From Cellulomonas sp. P24 (GTDB taxonomy: Bacteria; Actinomycetota; Actinomycetes; Actinomycetales; Cellulomonadaceae), in contig NZ_JAJDFX010000002.1 in NCBI RefSeq assembly GCF_024704385.1, positions 2,790,001 to 2,854,000 on the forward strand: 64,000 nt of DNA, written 5' to 3'. Position 1 is the first letter of the stretch; each line of letters starts with the position of its first letter. Shown here in pieces: positions 27,947-37,858 of the stretch. The notes under the pieces were generated by a model that worked only from the letters and a program-made list of their open reading frames with translations, did not search any database and had not been told where the DNA came from. A program made the translations under genes and the position numbers.

Positions 27947-28894
27947 ATGGCGAGCACGACGACGACCGAGCTGACGGGCAGGCGACGTCACGGCGCTGAC
28001 AGCCTGTTCCGCCTGGCGACCTCCGCGTCCGGCCTGATCGTGGTCGCCCTCGTCCTGGGGGTCGCCGCGTTCCTGCTCGCTCGGGCGATCCCGTCTCTCG
28101 CCGCCGACGGGGCCAGCTTCCTGACGTCACGCGAGTGGAACGTCTCCGACCCGGCCAACCTCCGCTTCGGCATCGCCCAGCTGCTCTGGGTCACGGTCAT
28201 CGCCTCGCTGGTCGCGATGGTGATCGCCGTGCCGATCGCGATCGGCGTGGCGCTGTACCTCACGCTGTACGCGCCGAAGCGGCTCGCGAAGCCCGCCGGC
28301 TACCTCGTCGACCTGCTCGCCGCCGTCCCGTCGATCATCTTCGGCCTGTGGGGGGCGCGGATCCTGCTCTCCTACGTCCGCCCGGTGCAGGACTTCCTCA
28401 CCTCGGCGTTCGGCTGGATCCCGCTGTTCGGCGCGACGACCGTCCAGTCGGGGACGATCTTCCTGGCGGCGGTCGTGCTGTCGATCATGATCCTGCCGAT
28501 CGTCACGGCCCTCTCGCGCGAGGTGTTCGCGCAGACCCCGAAGGAGCACATGGAGGCCGCGCTGGCCCTCGGTGCGACCCGCTGGGAGATGATCCGCCTC
28601 GCGGTGCTGCCGTTCGGGCGACCGGGTGTGGTCTCCGCGGCGATGCTCGGCCTGGGGCGGGCCCTCGGCGAGACGATCGCCGTGACGATCATCCTGTCGA
28701 CGACGAACGGCGCCTTCAGCTTCTCGCTCTTCTCGGGCGGTGAGACGTTCGCGTCGAAGATCGCGAACGCGGCCGCCGAGTTCGACTCCCCGGCCAAGAC
28801 CGGCGCCTACATCTCCGCCGGGCTGGTGCTGTTCCTGCTGACGTTCCTCGTGAACGCGATCGCCCGGCTCGTCATCGGACGACGGAAGGCCTGA
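27947..28894 (+). CDS. pstC: Phosphate ABC transporter permease PstC
   Basis: A 315-residue inner-membrane permease with six predicted helices. The EAA-type cytoplasmic loop MEAALALGATRWEMIRLAVLP, the upstream VPSIIFGLWG and the LGRALGETIAVTII helix are characteristic of PstC. AAGGA precedes the ATG. It pairs with PstA to form the phosphate channel energised by PstB. Confidence 0.96.
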   Translation: MASTTTTELTGRRRHGADSLFRLATSASGLIVVALVLGVAAFLLARAIPSLAADGASFLTSREWNVSDPANLRFGIAQLLWVTVIASLVAMVIAVPIAIGVALYLTLYAPKRLAKPAGYLVDLLAAVPSIIFGLWGARILLSYVRPVQDFLTSAFGWIPLFGATTVQSGTIFLAAVVLSIMILPIVTALSREVFAQTPKEHMEAALALGATRWEMIRLAVLPFGRPGVVSAAMLGLGRALGETIAVTIILSTTNGAFSFSLFSGGETFASKIANAAAEFDSPAKTGAYISAGLVLFLLTFLVNAIARLVIGRRKA

Positions 28895-28898
28895 CCTC

Positions 28899-29831
28899 AT
28901 GAGCACCGTCACCACCCCGCCCTCGGCGGCCGGCGCGGCGTCCGCCGCGATCCTCGGCACCGATCACCTCGACGGCTCGGCGGGCCGTTCCCGCGTGGTG
29001 CGGGACCGGGTCGTCACCGGGGCCGTTCACGTGGCGTTCGCCCTCGCGGTGATCCCGCTCGTCTGGATCCTCTGGACGGTCGTGTCGCGCGGGTACAGCC
29101 TGCTGCTCACCTCGAGCTGGTGGACGCACTCGCAGCGCGGCATCACGGTGCGCGACACCGGCGGCGGCGCGTACCACGCGATCATGGGGACGCTCCTGCA
29201 GGCCGGCGTGACGGCGCTGATCTCCGTGCCGATCGGGATCCTCACCGCGATCTACCTCGTCGAGTACGGTCGGGGCCGGCTGGCCCGGACCGTGAGCTTC
29301 ATGGTCGACATCCTCACGGGCATCCCGTCGATCGTCGCGGCGCTGACCGTGTACGCGCTGTGGATCACGACGATGGGTCTCAACCGGGTCGCGTTCGCGG
29401 TGAGCCTCTCGCTCGTCCTGCTGATGATCCCGGTCATCGTGCGCTCGACCGAGGAGATGCTGCGCCTCGTGCCGAACGAGCTCCGAGAGGCGTCCTACGC
29501 GCTCGGCGTGCCGAAGTGGAAGACGATCCTGCGGATCGTGCTTCCCACAGCACTGTCAGGCATCATCACGGGTGTGCTGCTGGGTCTTGCGCGGGTCATG
29601 GGGGAGACCGCCCCGTTGCTGATCCTCGGTCCGTACACCAAGTCGATCAACACCGATCTCTTCAACGGCCCGATGGCCGCACTGCCGACCATGATCAATC
29701 AGGACCGCACCGAGTTCCTCGAGGCCGCCGTGACGCGCACCTGGGCGGCAGCCCTCACCCTCATCCTGCTCGTGATGGCGCTCAACCTCACCGGCCGGCT
29801 CATCGCCCGGTTCGGGGCTGTCAAGGCCTGA
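28899..29831 (+). CDS. pstA: Phosphate ABC transporter permease PstA
   Basis: A 310-residue permease, partner of PstC, starting 4 bases after the pstC stop. Contains [35 protein letters not shown], the EAA loop [21 protein letters not shown] and [13 protein letters not shown]. About six membrane segments; the N-terminal 30 residues are a hydrophilic Ala/Ser-rich extension. Confidence 0.96.
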   Translation: MSTVTTPPSAAGAASAAILGTDHLDGSAGRSRVVRDRVVTGAVHVAFALAVIPLVWILWTVVSRGYSLLLTSSWWTHSQRGITVRDTGGGAYHAIMGTLLQAGVTALISVPIGILTAIYLVEYGRGRLARTVSFMVDILTGIPSIVAALTVYALWITTMGLNRVAFAVSLSLVLLMIPVIVRSTEEMLRLVPNELREASYALGVPKWKTILRIVLPTALSGIITGVLLGLARVMGETAPLLILGPYTKSINTDLFNGPMAALPTMINQDRTEFLEAAVTRTWAAALTLILLVMALNLTGRLIARFGAVKA

Positions 29832-29901
29832 CCCCACCGGCCCGGCCGGCAGCGACCGGGCCCCACTACCGACGGACGTCCCAAGGAAAGGATCGCAGGC
29901 C

Positions 29902-30678
29902 GTGGCCAAGCGCATCGACGTCAAGGACCTCAACGTCTACTACGGCCAGTTCCGGGCCGTGGAGGGCGTCACGATGAGCATCGAGGCACGCTCGGTGACG
30001 GCGTTCATCGGGCCGTCCGGCTGCGGCAAGTCGACGTTCCTCCGGACGCTCAACCGGATGCACGAGGTGCTGCCCGGCACCCGGGTCGAGGGCGAGGTGA
30101 ACCTCGACGGTCTCGACCTCTACGGCAAGGACGTCGACCCGGTCGCGGTCCGCCGCACGGTCGGCATGGTCTTCCAGCGGCCGAACCCGTTCCCGACCAT
30201 GTCGGTGTTCGACAACGTCGCCGCGGGGCTGCGCCTGAACGGCGTCAAGAACAAGGCCGAGCTGAGCGAGGCCGTCGAGCGGTCGCTCGTCGGTGCCAAC
30301 CTCTGGAACGAGGTCAAGGACCGGCTCCAGAAGCCCGGGGCGAGCCTGTCCGGCGGTCAGCAGCAGCGCCTGTGCATCGCGCGCGCGATCGCGGTGCGGC
30401 CGCAGGTGCTGCTCATGGACGAGCCCTGCTCGGCCCTCGACCCGATCTCGACGCTGGCGATCGAGGACCTCATCCACGACCTCAAGAACGACTACACGAT
30501 CGTGATCGTGACGCACAACATGCAGCAGGCTGCGCGGGTCTCGGAGCGCACCGCGTTCTTCAACATCGCGGGCACCGGGTCGCCGGGGCGACTCATCGAG
30601 ATGGACTCGACGGCCACCATGTTCTCGTCGCCGTCGCAGCAGGCCACCGAGGACTACATCTCGGGCCGCTTCGGGTGA
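29902..30678 (+). CDS. pstB: Phosphate ABC transporter ATPase PstB
   Basis: A 258-residue ATPase with Walker [10 protein letters not shown] at 37-45, Q-loop [17 protein letters not shown], signature [16 protein letters not shown] and Walker [14 protein letters not shown]. These are the PstB versions of the motifs. GTG start with AAGGAAAGG upstream. Last gene of pstSCAB; a hairpin follows the stop. Confidence 0.97.
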   Translation: MAKRIDVKDLNVYYGQFRAVEGVTMSIEARSVTAFIGPSGCGKSTFLRTLNRMHEVLPGTRVEGEVNLDGLDLYGKDVDPVAVRRTVGMVFQRPNPFPTMSVFDNVAAGLRLNGVKNKAELSEAVERSLVGANLWNEVKDRLQKPGASLSGGQQQRLCIARAIAVRPQVLLMDEPCSALDPISTLAIEDLIHDLKNDYTIVIVTHNMQQAARVSERTAFFNIAGTGSPGRLIEMDSTATMFSSPSQQATEDYISGRFG

Positions 30679-30726
30679 TCGTGCCCGGCGTCCGGTCCGA
30701 CCGGCGCCTGGGTGCTGCACTCCTGC

Positions 30727-30761
30727 AGCGCGCGCCGCTCAGATGGGCTGCGGCGCGCGCT
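30727..30761. terminator. Bidirectional terminator pstB/lipoprotein
   Basis: Perfect 12-bp arms at 30727-30738 and 30750-30761 with an 11-base loop. The right arm touches the stop codon of the convergent lipoprotein gene. Confidence 0.65.
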
Positions 30762-31291
30762 CAGCCCTGCGTCGGGACGAGAGCCTTGTACGCGGGCAGG
30801 GACCCGTCGAGGACGGGCACGGACACCGTGTGGGCGCCGCCGATGCCGGACACGAGCTCGACGGAGGCGATGGCGCCCGGGGGGACCGTGACGGCGGCGA
30901 TCGGGACGGGCGTCCTGGTGATGCCGACCTCGGTGATCGTGGCCGCCTGAGGGGTGAGGAGAACCGTCTCGCCGGCACCGACGTGGACGGTGACGGGGGT
31001 GGCGCCGTCGGGGGTGAGCGTGACGGTGTCGGCGACCTTGCCGCGGTTGGTGAGCGCGCCGAGGAGGGTGCCGGGCGCACCCTTCTGCGCCGTGAGGATC
31101 ATGAGGTTCTCGGCCGTGAGGCCGGCGGCGAGGTCGACCCGCACGCCGTCGGACGCGCTGTATGGCTTCTCGGTCGTGATCGGGTTCGTCGCCGAGCAGC
31201 CTGCGAGGAGGAGGGCTCCGAGAGCAACCGCCGGGACCAGCGCCATCCGGATTCCGTGGCGGGCAGGCGGGGTCGGTCGCAAGGCGGTCAC
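30761..31291 (-). CDS. Putative secreted lipoprotein
   Basis: A 176-residue protein with a clear type II signal: basic start, hydrophobic MALVPAVALGALLLAG and lipobox LLAGCS. The mature part is beta-rich (VADTVTLTPDGATPVTVHVGAGETVLLTPQ) and resembles actinobacterial copper-chaperone-like or DUF461-type lipoproteins, but I cannot assign a family. GTG 31291 is chosen because GAGGAG precedes it at correct spacing; the open frame extends to 31450, giving an implausible N-terminus. Divergent from carD, convergent with pstB. Its position next to pst may be coincidental. Confidence 0.75.
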   Translation of the reverse strand: MTALRPTPPARHGIRMALVPAVALGALLLAGCSATNPITTEKPYSASDGVRVDLAAGLTAENLMILTAQKGAPGTLLGALTNRGKVADTVTLTPDGATPVTVHVGAGETVLLTPQAATITEVGITRTPVPIAAVTVPPGAIASVELVSGIGGAHTVSVPVLDGSLPAYKALVPTQG

Positions 31292-31540
31292 GGTGGCTCC
31301 TCGTGAGGGTCGGGCCGGTGGACGGTTGGCCGGGCGGGGCGACAGGACCGCATGGTCCTGGGCGGACGCCTGATCGCTTAGGTCAACCACGCGCATCATA
31401 GTGTGCCGACGTGTCTGCCCGTGATCTCGGGTCCCTCGCCGGGGGGACAACCACGGCCGGCTCGTACGCTGAGCCGCTGACCTGCGACAACACCCCTCGA
31501 AACGGTCATGGAAGGGTAAAGGGCCTCGTCATCGGCGTGG

Positions 31541-31546
31541 TAAGAT
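31541..31546 (+). promoter_or_regulatory. -10 box of carD promoter
   Basis: TAAGAT about 28 bases before the carD ATG, giving a short leader that carries the GAAAGGGG ribosome site. Confidence 0.5.
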
Positions 31547-31574
31547 CGAGTTCCGCGAAAGGGGAAATCTCCAC

Positions 31575-32057
31575 ATGACTTTCACAGTAGGCGAGACCGT
31601 TGTCTACCCGCACCACGGTGCCGCGCTGATCGAGGAGATCAAGACCAGGACCATCCGCGGAGAGGACAAGCTCTACCTCAAGCTGAAGGTTGCTCAGGGA
31701 GATCTGACGATCGAGGTCCCTGCCGAGAACGTCGACCTCGTCGGCGTGCGTGACGTCGTCGGCCAGGAAGGCCTCGACAAGGTGTTCGAGGTGCTGCGCG
31801 CTCCGTACACCGAAGAGCCCACCAACTGGTCGCGGCGGTACAAGGCGAACCTGGAGAAGCTGGCGTCGGGTGACGTCATCAAGGTCGCCGAGGTCGTCCG
31901 TGACCTCTCGCGCCGGGACGCCGACCGCGGGCTCTCCGCCGGTGAGAAGCGCATGCTCGCCAAGGCGCGTCAGATCCTCGTGTCCGAGCTCGCGCTCGCC
32001 GAGCACACCGAGGAGGAGAAGGCGGAAGCCATCCTCGACGAGGTCCTCGCCTCCTGA
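31575..32057 (+). CDS. carD: CarD-family transcription regulator
   Basis: A 160-residue RNA polymerase-binding protein that stabilises open promoter complexes. The N-terminal interaction domain begins [20 protein letters not shown], and the helical DNA-contact domain includes [31 protein letters not shown] with the conserved Trp near residue 85. Length equals mycobacterial CarD (162). carD-ispD-ispF is a conserved actinobacterial order. GAAAGGGG precedes the ATG. Confidence 0.97.
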   Translation: MTFTVGETVVYPHHGAALIEEIKTRTIRGEDKLYLKLKVAQGDLTIEVPAENVDLVGVRDVVGQEGLDKVFEVLRAPYTEEPTNWSRRYKANLEKLASGDVIKVAEVVRDLSRRDADRGLSAGEKRMLAKARQILVSELALAEHTEEEKAEAILDEVLAS

Positions 32058-32085
32058 GCGTCTCGGACGCCCACCAGGGGGACTC

Positions 32086-32967
32086 GTGACCACCGCTGCC
32101 GTCCTCACCGCCGCCGGCTCGGGCTCTCGGCTCGGCCGTGACGACCCGAAGGCGCTCGTCGAGCTCCGTGGCCGGCCTCTGGTGGTCCACGCCGCGCGTC
32201 GGCTCGTCGCCTCCGGCGTCGTCGACGTGCTGGTCGTGACCGCACCCGAGGAGAGGGTCGACGACGTGACGCGGCTGCTCGTCGCCGAGGACCTCCCGGT
32301 CCCGGTCTCGGTCGTCGCGGGCGGCACCAATCGGCAGGCCTCGGTCGCGGCAGGGCTCGCGCTGCTTCCGCGCGAGGTCGACGTCGTCCTGATCCACGAC
32401 GCCGCGCGTGCGCTCCTTCCCCCGGCTCTCGTCGTCCGTGTGGCCGACGCGGTGCGTGCCGGGCACCGTGCCGTCATTCCTGGGGTGCCGGTGCACGACA
32501 CGATCAAGCAGGTCGGTCAGGTGTCGGCCGGCGGTGCGCCCGTGCTGGCGACGGTCAGTCGGGACCGGCTCCGGGCCGTGCAGACGCCTCAGGGGTTCTC
32601 CCGTGAGCTGATCGATCGCGCGCACATCGCCGGTCTCGTCCGGGCCGCGACCGAGGCGACGGCAGCGACCGACGACGCCGCGCTGGTCGAGGCGATCGGG
32701 GTGGCGGTGTGGCAGGTCGACGGCGCCGAGGACGCGTTCAAGATCACGACGCCACGGGACCTGTCGGTCGCGGAGCTGTTGCTGGCCGAGACCGACGGTG
32801 CGGACGAGGACGCTCGGGTGGACGTCGCGCTCGACGCCCTCAGGCGCAGGGAACCGGTGCAGGCGTCTGATCATGACGCCCCCGGAGCCGCCGAAGCGCC
32901 GACGACCGAGGGTGGAGCCGATCCGGCCGACGGCGGTGCCGTGTCGCTCGACGAGGCGGCGTCGTGA
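32086..32967 (+). CDS. ispD: 2-C-methyl-D-erythritol 4-phosphate cytidylyltransferase
   Basis: A 293-residue MEP-pathway enzyme making CDP-methylerythritol. Nucleotide-binding [36 protein letters not shown] and the C-terminal [13 protein letters not shown] identify it. The family is about 230 residues; here an acidic, Ala-rich tail of about 50 residues is added (ending SLDEAAS). GTG 32086 follows CAGGGGGA. The stop overlaps ispF (GTGA). Confidence 0.95.
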   Translation: MTTAAVLTAAGSGSRLGRDDPKALVELRGRPLVVHAARRLVASGVVDVLVVTAPEERVDDVTRLLVAEDLPVPVSVVAGGTNRQASVAAGLALLPREVDVVLIHDAARALLPPALVVRVADAVRAGHRAVIPGVPVHDTIKQVGQVSAGGAPVLATVSRDRLRAVQTPQGFSRELIDRAHIAGLVRAATEATAATDDAALVEAIGVAVWQVDGAEDAFKITTPRDLSVAELLLAETDGADEDARVDVALDALRRREPVQASDHDAPGAAEAPTTEGGADPADGGAVSLDEAAS

Positions 32968-33449
32968 CGCTGCCACGGGTCGGCACGGGCATCGACGTGC
33001 ACGCGTACGCACCGGAGGACTCGCCCCGCGTGCTTCACCTCGCAGGCCTCGAGTGGCCGGGGGAGCGGGCCCTCGAGGGGCACTCCGACGCGGACGTCGC
33101 TGCGCACGCGGCAGCGGACGCGCTGCTCTCGGCAGCCGGGATCGGTGACCTCGGGTCGAACTTCGGGACGGCCGAGCCCGAGTGGGCCGGAGCCGCCGGT
33201 GCCGTCCTGCTCGCCGAGGCGGCGCGTCGGGTCCGCGCCGCGGGCTACGTGATCGGGAACGTCGCGATCCAGGTCGTGGGGACCAGGCCGAGGATCGGTG
33301 CACGACGCTCCGAGGCGGAGGCGGTCCTCAGTGCCGCGGTCGGCGCACCGGTCACGGTGTCGGCGACGACGACGGACGGGCTGGGGCTGACGGGACGCGG
33401 CGAAGGGGTCGCAGCCCTCGCCACGGCGCTGGTCGCAGCAGCGGACTGA
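32964..33449 (+). CDS. ispF: 2-C-methyl-D-erythritol 2,4-cyclodiphosphate synthase
   Basis: A 161-residue trimeric MEP-pathway enzyme. Zinc ligands lie in GIDVHAY (Asp11, His13) and His48 of the [11 protein letters not shown] segment; IGDLGSNF and the C-terminal [14 protein letters not shown] are family signatures. GTG start coupled to ispD. The last 98 bases overlap the 3' end of the EamA gene on the other strand. Confidence 0.96.
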   Translation: MTLPRVGTGIDVHAYAPEDSPRVLHLAGLEWPGERALEGHSDADVAAHAAADALLSAAGIGDLGSNFGTAEPEWAGAAGAVLLAEAARRVRAAGYVIGNVAIQVVGTRPRIGARRSEAEAVLSAAVGAPVTVSATTTDGLGLTGRGEGVAALATALVAAAD

Positions 33450-34335
33450 CGCCGGCGCGCCGTCGCGGGGCCGCGCCGGCCAGCATCACCCCGCCGAGCA
33501 CCAGCACGCCGAGGAGCAGCTCGACCGGTGACGGCTTCTCCTGCAGGACGAGCCAGGACGCCGCGATCCCGACCACGGGGACGAGCATCGAGAACGGCGC
33601 CACGGTGCCCGACGGGTGCCGCGCCATGAGCGCGGTCCAGATGCCGGACCCGGCGAGGGTCGCGACGAGCACCGTGTAGAGCAGCCCACCGATCGCCGGG
33701 ATGGCCGCGGGGGTGTCGAGCGTCGAGAGCGAGCGGCCGATCGCGGCCGGACCGTCCACGACGAACGACAGGGCGAGCATCGGCAGGGGCGGGATGACCG
33801 CCATCCAGAGCATCAGACGCCAGGGGCTGTCGGCAGCGGCCTTCCGGTTGCTGAGGTTGCCGATGGCCCAGCCGAGCCCGCCTAGAAGGGTCAGCAGGAC
33901 CGGCACGAGCATCGCGCGCCCGCCGGTGTCCGCACGGTGGAGCGCGATGCCCGCGAGTCCGACCATCGCGACGCCGATGCCGGCCAGGCGGCGCGCCGTC
34001 AGCCGCTCGCCCAGCAGCGCCGCGCCGAGGAGCACCGTGAACGGGGCCGAGGACTGCAGCACGAGGGACGCGAGCCCGGTGGGCATGCCGACATCCATCG
34101 CCAGGTACAGGAACGTGAACTGGAGCACGCCGAAGCCGATGCCGTACCCCAGCAGCCAGCGCCACTGCACGACCGGTCGAGGCACGAGCAGCACGACCGG
34201 GATCGCGATGAGGGAGAAGCGCACGGCGACGAGGAAGAACGGCGGGAACTGGGCGAGCGACAGGTGGATCGCCGGGAAGTTCAGTCCCCACAGCACGGCG
34301 ACGAGCACGGCGAGCAGGCGGTCACGGAGGGGCAT
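33352..34335 (-). CDS. EamA (DMT) family transporter
   Basis: A 327-residue drug/metabolite transporter with about ten membrane helices in two EamA repeats: [21 protein letters not shown] opens the first and [16 protein letters not shown] the second. Such carriers export amino acids or other metabolites, and sit beside a divergent LysR regulator with a perfect palindrome between, as in the PecM/YedA or RhtA-type pairs. The C-terminal 35-40 residues are a basic, Pro/Arg-rich tail that overlaps ispF antisense, so the tail is probably non-essential. ATG 34335 opens the first helix. Confidence 0.88.
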   Translation of the reverse strand: MPLRDRLLAVLVAVLWGLNFPAIHLSLAQFPPFFLVAVRFSLIAIPVVLLVPRPVVQWRWLLGYGIGFGVLQFTFLYLAMDVGMPTGLASLVLQSSAPFTVLLGAALLGERLTARRLAGIGVAMVGLAGIALHRADTGGRAMLVPVLLTLLGGLGWAIGNLSNRKAAADSPWRLMLWMAVIPPLPMLALSFVVDGPAAIGRSLSTLDTPAAIPAIGGLLYTVLVATLAGSGIWTALMARHPSGTVAPFSMLVPVVGIAASWLVLQEKPSPVELLLGVLVLGGVMLAGAAPRRRAGVSPLLRPAPWRGLRPLRRVPSAPARPSSSPTP

Positions 34336-34360
34336 GGACCGATCTTCGACCGCAGGACGA

Positions 34361-34385
34361 TTCAGGACAATCGAATTGTCCTGAA
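34361..34385. promoter_or_regulatory. Perfect palindrome between EamA and LysR genes
   Basis: TTCAGGACAAT (34361-34371), spacer CGA, ATTGTCCTGAA (34375-34385). A 25-base inverted repeat with AT-rich core in the divergent promoter, with T-N11-A features typical of LysR binding. It ends 9 bases upstream of the LysR -10 box, so the regulator probably represses itself. Confidence 0.75.
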
Positions 34386-34394
34386 GCATCTCAG

Positions 34395-34400
34395 TAGCAT
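34395..34400 (+). promoter_or_regulatory. -10 box of leaderless LysR promoter
   Basis: TAGCAT, 6 bases before the ATG at 34407. Confidence 0.55.
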
Positions 34401-34406
34401 TGCTAC

Positions 34407-35321
34407 ATGGATGTGCACCAGCTCGAGACACTCCGGGTCGTCGGGGACCGCGGCAGCGTCGCGTCCGCGGCCGCCGCGCTGCACTGCACGCCCTCCGCGG
34501 TCTCCCAGCAGCTCAAGGCACTGCAGCGGACCGTCGGCGTGCGGCTCACCGAGCGGGTCGGGCGCGGGCTCCGGCTGACCCCCGCTGGTGAGGCCCTCGC
34601 GCGTGAGGCCGTCGGGGTGGCGATCGCGCTCGAGCGCGCCGGTGCCGCCGTCGGCGCGTTCCTCGACCAGCCGACGGGCACCGTCCGGGTGGCGGCGTTC
34701 CAGAGCGCAGCGCAGATGCTCCTGCCGGGGCTGCTGACGCGGCTCTCCGACCAGCCGGGGATCGTCGTCGAGTGCAGCGACGAGGACGTCGCGCAGGACG
34801 AGTTCGTCCACCTGACGAGCGAGTTCGACATCGTCGTCGCGCACCGGGCCGACCGCGGGCAGGTGTGGGCGGGCGCGGACGACGGCCGGGTCAGCGTCGT
34901 CCCGCTGCTCCGCGAGCCGCTCGACGTGGCCCTCCCGCCCGCTCACCGGCTCGCCGACCGCACGTCGCTGACACCGCTGGACCTGGCCGACGAGGAGTGG
35001 ATCACGGTGCGCGCGGGCTTCCCGGTGGCCGCGGTGCTCGAGGCGGTCACTGCGGGGTCCGGGGCGCCGCCACGGGTGCGGCACCGCATCAACGACTTCC
35101 ACGTGGTCGAGGCCCTGGTGGCCGCCGGTCACGGCATCTCCCTGCTGCCGCGGTTCACGGCGGACCACCGTGACGGCACCCGGTTCCGGCTCGTGCCGCT
35201 CGTCGGGGTCCGGGCCGGTCGGCAGATCGACGCGCTCGTCCGGCCCGACCGGGCGGAGCGTGTCGTCGTGGGCGTCGTCCTCGAGGCGCTCCGTCGGCAT
35301 GCGCGCGACATCGCCGCCTGA
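34407..35321 (+). CDS. LysR-family transcription regulator
   Basis: A 304-residue regulator. The winged helix-turn-helix occupies about residues 1-60 (LETLRVVGDRGSVASAAAALHCTPSAVSQQLKAL is the recognition region, here reported in parts), followed by the effector-binding domain (VRVAAFQSAAQMLLPGLL; HVVEALVAAGHGISLLPRF). It likely controls the divergent EamA exporter through the palindrome between them. The inducer is unknown; export partners of this type often respond to amino acids or small aromatics. Confidence 0.93.
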   Translation: MDVHQLETLRVVGDRGSVASAAAALHCTPSAVSQQLKALQRTVGVRLTERVGRGLRLTPAGEALAREAVGVAIALERAGAAVGAFLDQPTGTVRVAAFQSAAQMLLPGLLTRLSDQPGIVVECSDEDVAQDEFVHLTSEFDIVVAHRADRGQVWAGADDGRVSVVPLLREPLDVALPPAHRLADRTSLTPLDLADEEWITVRAGFPVAAVLEAVTAGSGAPPRVRHRINDFHVVEALVAAGHGISLLPRFTADHRDGTRFRLVPLVGVRAGRQIDALVRPDRAERVVVGVVLEALRRHARDIAA

Positions 35322-35369
35322 CCACCTCCCCCGACGCTGACGGGACCGGCGTTCAGCCCGGCGGGCTGC

Positions 35370-36326
35370 TCAGGGGATCAGCACGATCTTGCCGTGGGTG
35401 TGCCCGGCCATCCCGGCGCGGTGCGCGTCTGCGACCGACGCCAGCGGGTAGGTCGCCGCCACGGTGATCGTGAGCCGACCGGCGGCGGCGAGGGCGATGA
35501 GCTCGGCGCGCGCGGACCGCCTGACCTCGGTCCCGGGGTCCGCTCCCGGACCGCTGCCGAGCAGCCGGATCCCGAGCTCGCCGCCGCGGGCGAAGCCGGC
35601 GATCGACACGATGCGCGCGCGGTCGGCGACGAGCTCGACCGAGGTGTCCAGGGCCTCGTCGGTCCCGACGGTGTCGATCGCCGCGGTCACGACCTCGCCG
35701 TCGCCCAGCAGGGCGCGCACCCGGTCCGCCAGCCCCGGACCGTAGACGACCGGCTCGGCGCCGGCGGCCGAGACGTCGTCGTGACGGGCAGCGCTCGCGG
35801 TCCCGATCACGCGGGCGCCGCGCAGGGCCGCGAGCTGGGTCACGAAGCCGCCGACCCCACCGGCGGCGCCGTGCACCAGGACGGTGTCACCGGGCCCGAC
35901 CTGCGCCGCCACGACCGTGTGCCACGCCGTGGTCCCGGCGAGCAGCAGGCCGGCGGCCTGCTCCCAGGAGAGGGCCGAGGGCTTCGGGAGCACCGCGCCC
36001 ACCGGGGCGACGACCTGCTCGGCATAGGCGCCCTGGGCGGGCTGGACGATCACCTCGTCCCCAGGCGTCACGCCGTCGACTCCGGGGCCGACGGCGAGGA
36101 CGACCCCGGACGCCTCGAAGCCGAGGCGACGGGGAAGTCGTGCCGGATCGGTGCCGAAGGCTCCGGTGTACAGCTTCCAGTCCGCCGGGTTCACCCCGGC
36201 GGCGCGGACCTCGACGAGCACCTGGCCCTCACCGGGGTCGCTCGCCGGGAGCTCGACCACCTCGAGCACCTCCGGGCCGCCGTAGGCGGCGGCGATGACG
36301 GCACGGTACGGCGAGGTCGCAGTCAT
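35370..36326 (-). CDS. NADP-dependent quinone oxidoreductase-like protein
   Basis: A 318-residue zinc-free medium-chain dehydrogenase. GroES-like N-domain: GEGQVLVEVRAAGVNPADWKLYTG and LGFEASGVVLAVGPGV; Rossmann domain with VLVHGAAGGVGGFVTQLAALRGARVIGTA. The zinc ligands of alcohol dehydrogenases are absent, so quinone or enone reduction with NADPH is likely. ATG 36326 is picked at the family start; the frame is open far upstream. It lies 50 bases after the lactone oxidase gene on the same strand and is probably cotranscribed with it. Confidence 0.9.
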   Translation of the reverse strand: MTATSPYRAVIAAAYGGPEVLEVVELPASDPGEGQVLVEVRAAGVNPADWKLYTGAFGTDPARLPRRLGFEASGVVLAVGPGVDGVTPGDEVIVQPAQGAYAEQVVAPVGAVLPKPSALSWEQAAGLLLAGTTAWHTVVAAQVGPGDTVLVHGAAGGVGGFVTQLAALRGARVIGTASAARHDDVSAAGAEPVVYGPGLADRVRALLGDGEVVTAAIDTVGTDEALDTSVELVADRARIVSIAGFARGGELGIRLLGSGPGADPGTEVRRSARAELIALAAAGRLTITVAATYPLASVADAHRAGMAGHTHGKIVLIP

Positions 36327-36376
36327 ACGCGGGTCAACAGGGGGTGGGGGCGGAGTGTTCCCGTCAGGCCTGCGGA

Positions 36377-37720
36377 TCAGCCCCGCGGACCGAACACCCG
36401 ATCGGTGTACGGGTTCGCGAAGCGGCCCTCCGGGTCCTGCGCGGACCGGACCGCGAGGAAGTCGGTGAACCGCGGGTACAGCGCCGCGAGGCGCTCGGCC
36501 TCGAGCCAGTGGAGCTTGCCCCAGTGCGGCCGGCCGTCGACCTCCGCCATGATGCGCTCGACGGCCGAGAAGTAGCGTCGGTACGGCAGGCGGAGGTACT
36601 GGTGCACGGCGACGTAGGCGGACTCGCGTGCGTAGGCGGTCGACAGCCAGACGTCGTCCGGTGCGGCGAAGCGCACCTCGACCGGGAACGGCACGTGCTC
36701 GCGCGTGCGCTCGATCCAGCGGTCGATCTCCGCCAGGACGTCGACCAGCGCGGCACGCGGGATCGCGTACTCCATCTCCCGGAACCGGACCCGGCGGGGC
36801 GTCACGAACACCTCGTACGACGGCGCGGTGAAGCGACGAGCGGACAGCGCGCGCGCCGCGACCTGGTTGACCACCGGGGTCAGGCCCCGTGCCGCCGCGG
36901 TGAGCCGGTTCGTGGCCTCGAACACGGTGTTGGAGAGCAGCTCGTCGTCGACCCAGCCGCGGACCCGGCCCAGCGGGGGTGCGACGCCCGGGTCCCGCGG
37001 GTCGACGCGGTTGTTGCGCTTCGTCAGCGTGCGCCGCGTGTGCGGGAACCAGTAGAACTCGACGTGGTCGTTCGACTCGACCAGTCCGTCGGGGCCGTCG
37101 AGGGCATCGAGGACCCGGTCGAGCGGCCATGGTTCCTCCACGGCCTCGAGCGAGAACGCCGGCACCACCTCGAGGGTCACCGCCGCGATCAGCCCGACGG
37201 CGCCGAGTCCCAGGCGCGCGGCCTGGAAGAGGTCGCCGTGACGGTCGGCGTCCACGTCGACCACCTCGCCCGCGGCGGTCACCAGCCGCAGGCCGACGAC
37301 CTGGGTCGCGAGACCGCCGAGCCGCGCACCCGTGCCGTGCGTGCCCGTCGAGATCGCGCCGGCGATCGACTGCCGGTCGATGTCGCCGAGGTTGCGCATC
37401 GCGAGACCGCGCGCGGCCAGTGCGCGGTTGAGCGCCCCGAGGCGGATCCCCGCGCCGACGGTGACGTGCGCCGTCCCGTCCGGACGTGGCTCGACGTGCT
37501 GGACGTCCGCGATCGCATCCAGGCTCACGAGGACCCCGTCGGTGGCCGCGGCGCCGGTGAACGAGTGGCCCGCGCCGACGACGCGCACCGGGGACGCTCC
37601 CGCCCCCGTCACGACCCGGACCAGGGACTCCACGTCCGGTGGCCGCTCGAACCGCTCCGGCGAGGTGCGCTCCGTGCGCGACCAGTTGGTCCACTCCAGG
37701 GTCGCTTGCGGCCGACTCAC
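36377..37720 (-). CDS. D-arabinono-1,4-lactone oxidase / alditol oxidase-like
   Basis: A 447-residue vanillyl-alcohol-oxidase-fold flavoprotein. The FAD domain has VRVVGAGHSFTG, whose His is the covalent flavin site in the family, and the IDRQSIAGAISTGTHGTG pyrophosphate loop; the C-terminal ALO domain includes WGKLHWL. Relatives oxidise sugar lactones or alditols with O2 (Streptomyces AldO, yeast ALO, mycobacterial Rv1771). GTG 37720 is selected with AAGGA upstream. Divergent from the TetR gene; a candidate operator lies between. Physiological substrate unknown. Confidence 0.88.
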   Translation of the reverse strand: MSRPQATLEWTNWSRTERTSPERFERPPDVESLVRVVTGAGASPVRVVGAGHSFTGAAATDGVLVSLDAIADVQHVEPRPDGTAHVTVGAGIRLGALNRALAARGLAMRNLGDIDRQSIAGAISTGTHGTGARLGGLATQVVGLRLVTAAGEVVDVDADRHGDLFQAARLGLGAVGLIAAVTLEVVPAFSLEAVEEPWPLDRVLDALDGPDGLVESNDHVEFYWFPHTRRTLTKRNNRVDPRDPGVAPPLGRVRGWVDDELLSNTVFEATNRLTAAARGLTPVVNQVAARALSARRFTAPSYEVFVTPRRVRFREMEYAIPRAALVDVLAEIDRWIERTREHVPFPVEVRFAAPDDVWLSTAYARESAYVAVHQYLRLPYRRYFSAVERIMAEVDGRPHWGKLHWLEAERLAALYPRFTDFLAVRSAQDPEGRFANPYTDRVFGPRG

Positions 37721-37752
37721 GCACGCGATCCTTCTGGGCACAGGCGGGCTGC

Positions 37753-37773
37753 GTCAAGGAAGTGCCACTTGAC
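37753..37773. promoter_or_regulatory. Candidate TetR operator
   Basis: GTCAAG (37753-37758) and CTTGAC (37768-37773) are inverted around 9 bases; a nested AAGTG-C-CACTT palindrome lies at 37760-37770. It sits between the divergent lactone oxidase and TetR genes. Confidence 0.55.
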
Positions 37774-37858
37774 GTGGGGGGACGCACCGGTTGGGATGGT
37801 CGACGAGCACGCTCGGGGACGTGGTGGCGACCCAGTGCTCCTGTCCGGGGGGAACGTC

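Noticed and set aside
36327-37787. Upstream extension of the quinone reductase reading frame
   Set aside because: An 805-codon frame overlapping the lactone oxidase; the medium-chain dehydrogenase fold begins at 36326.
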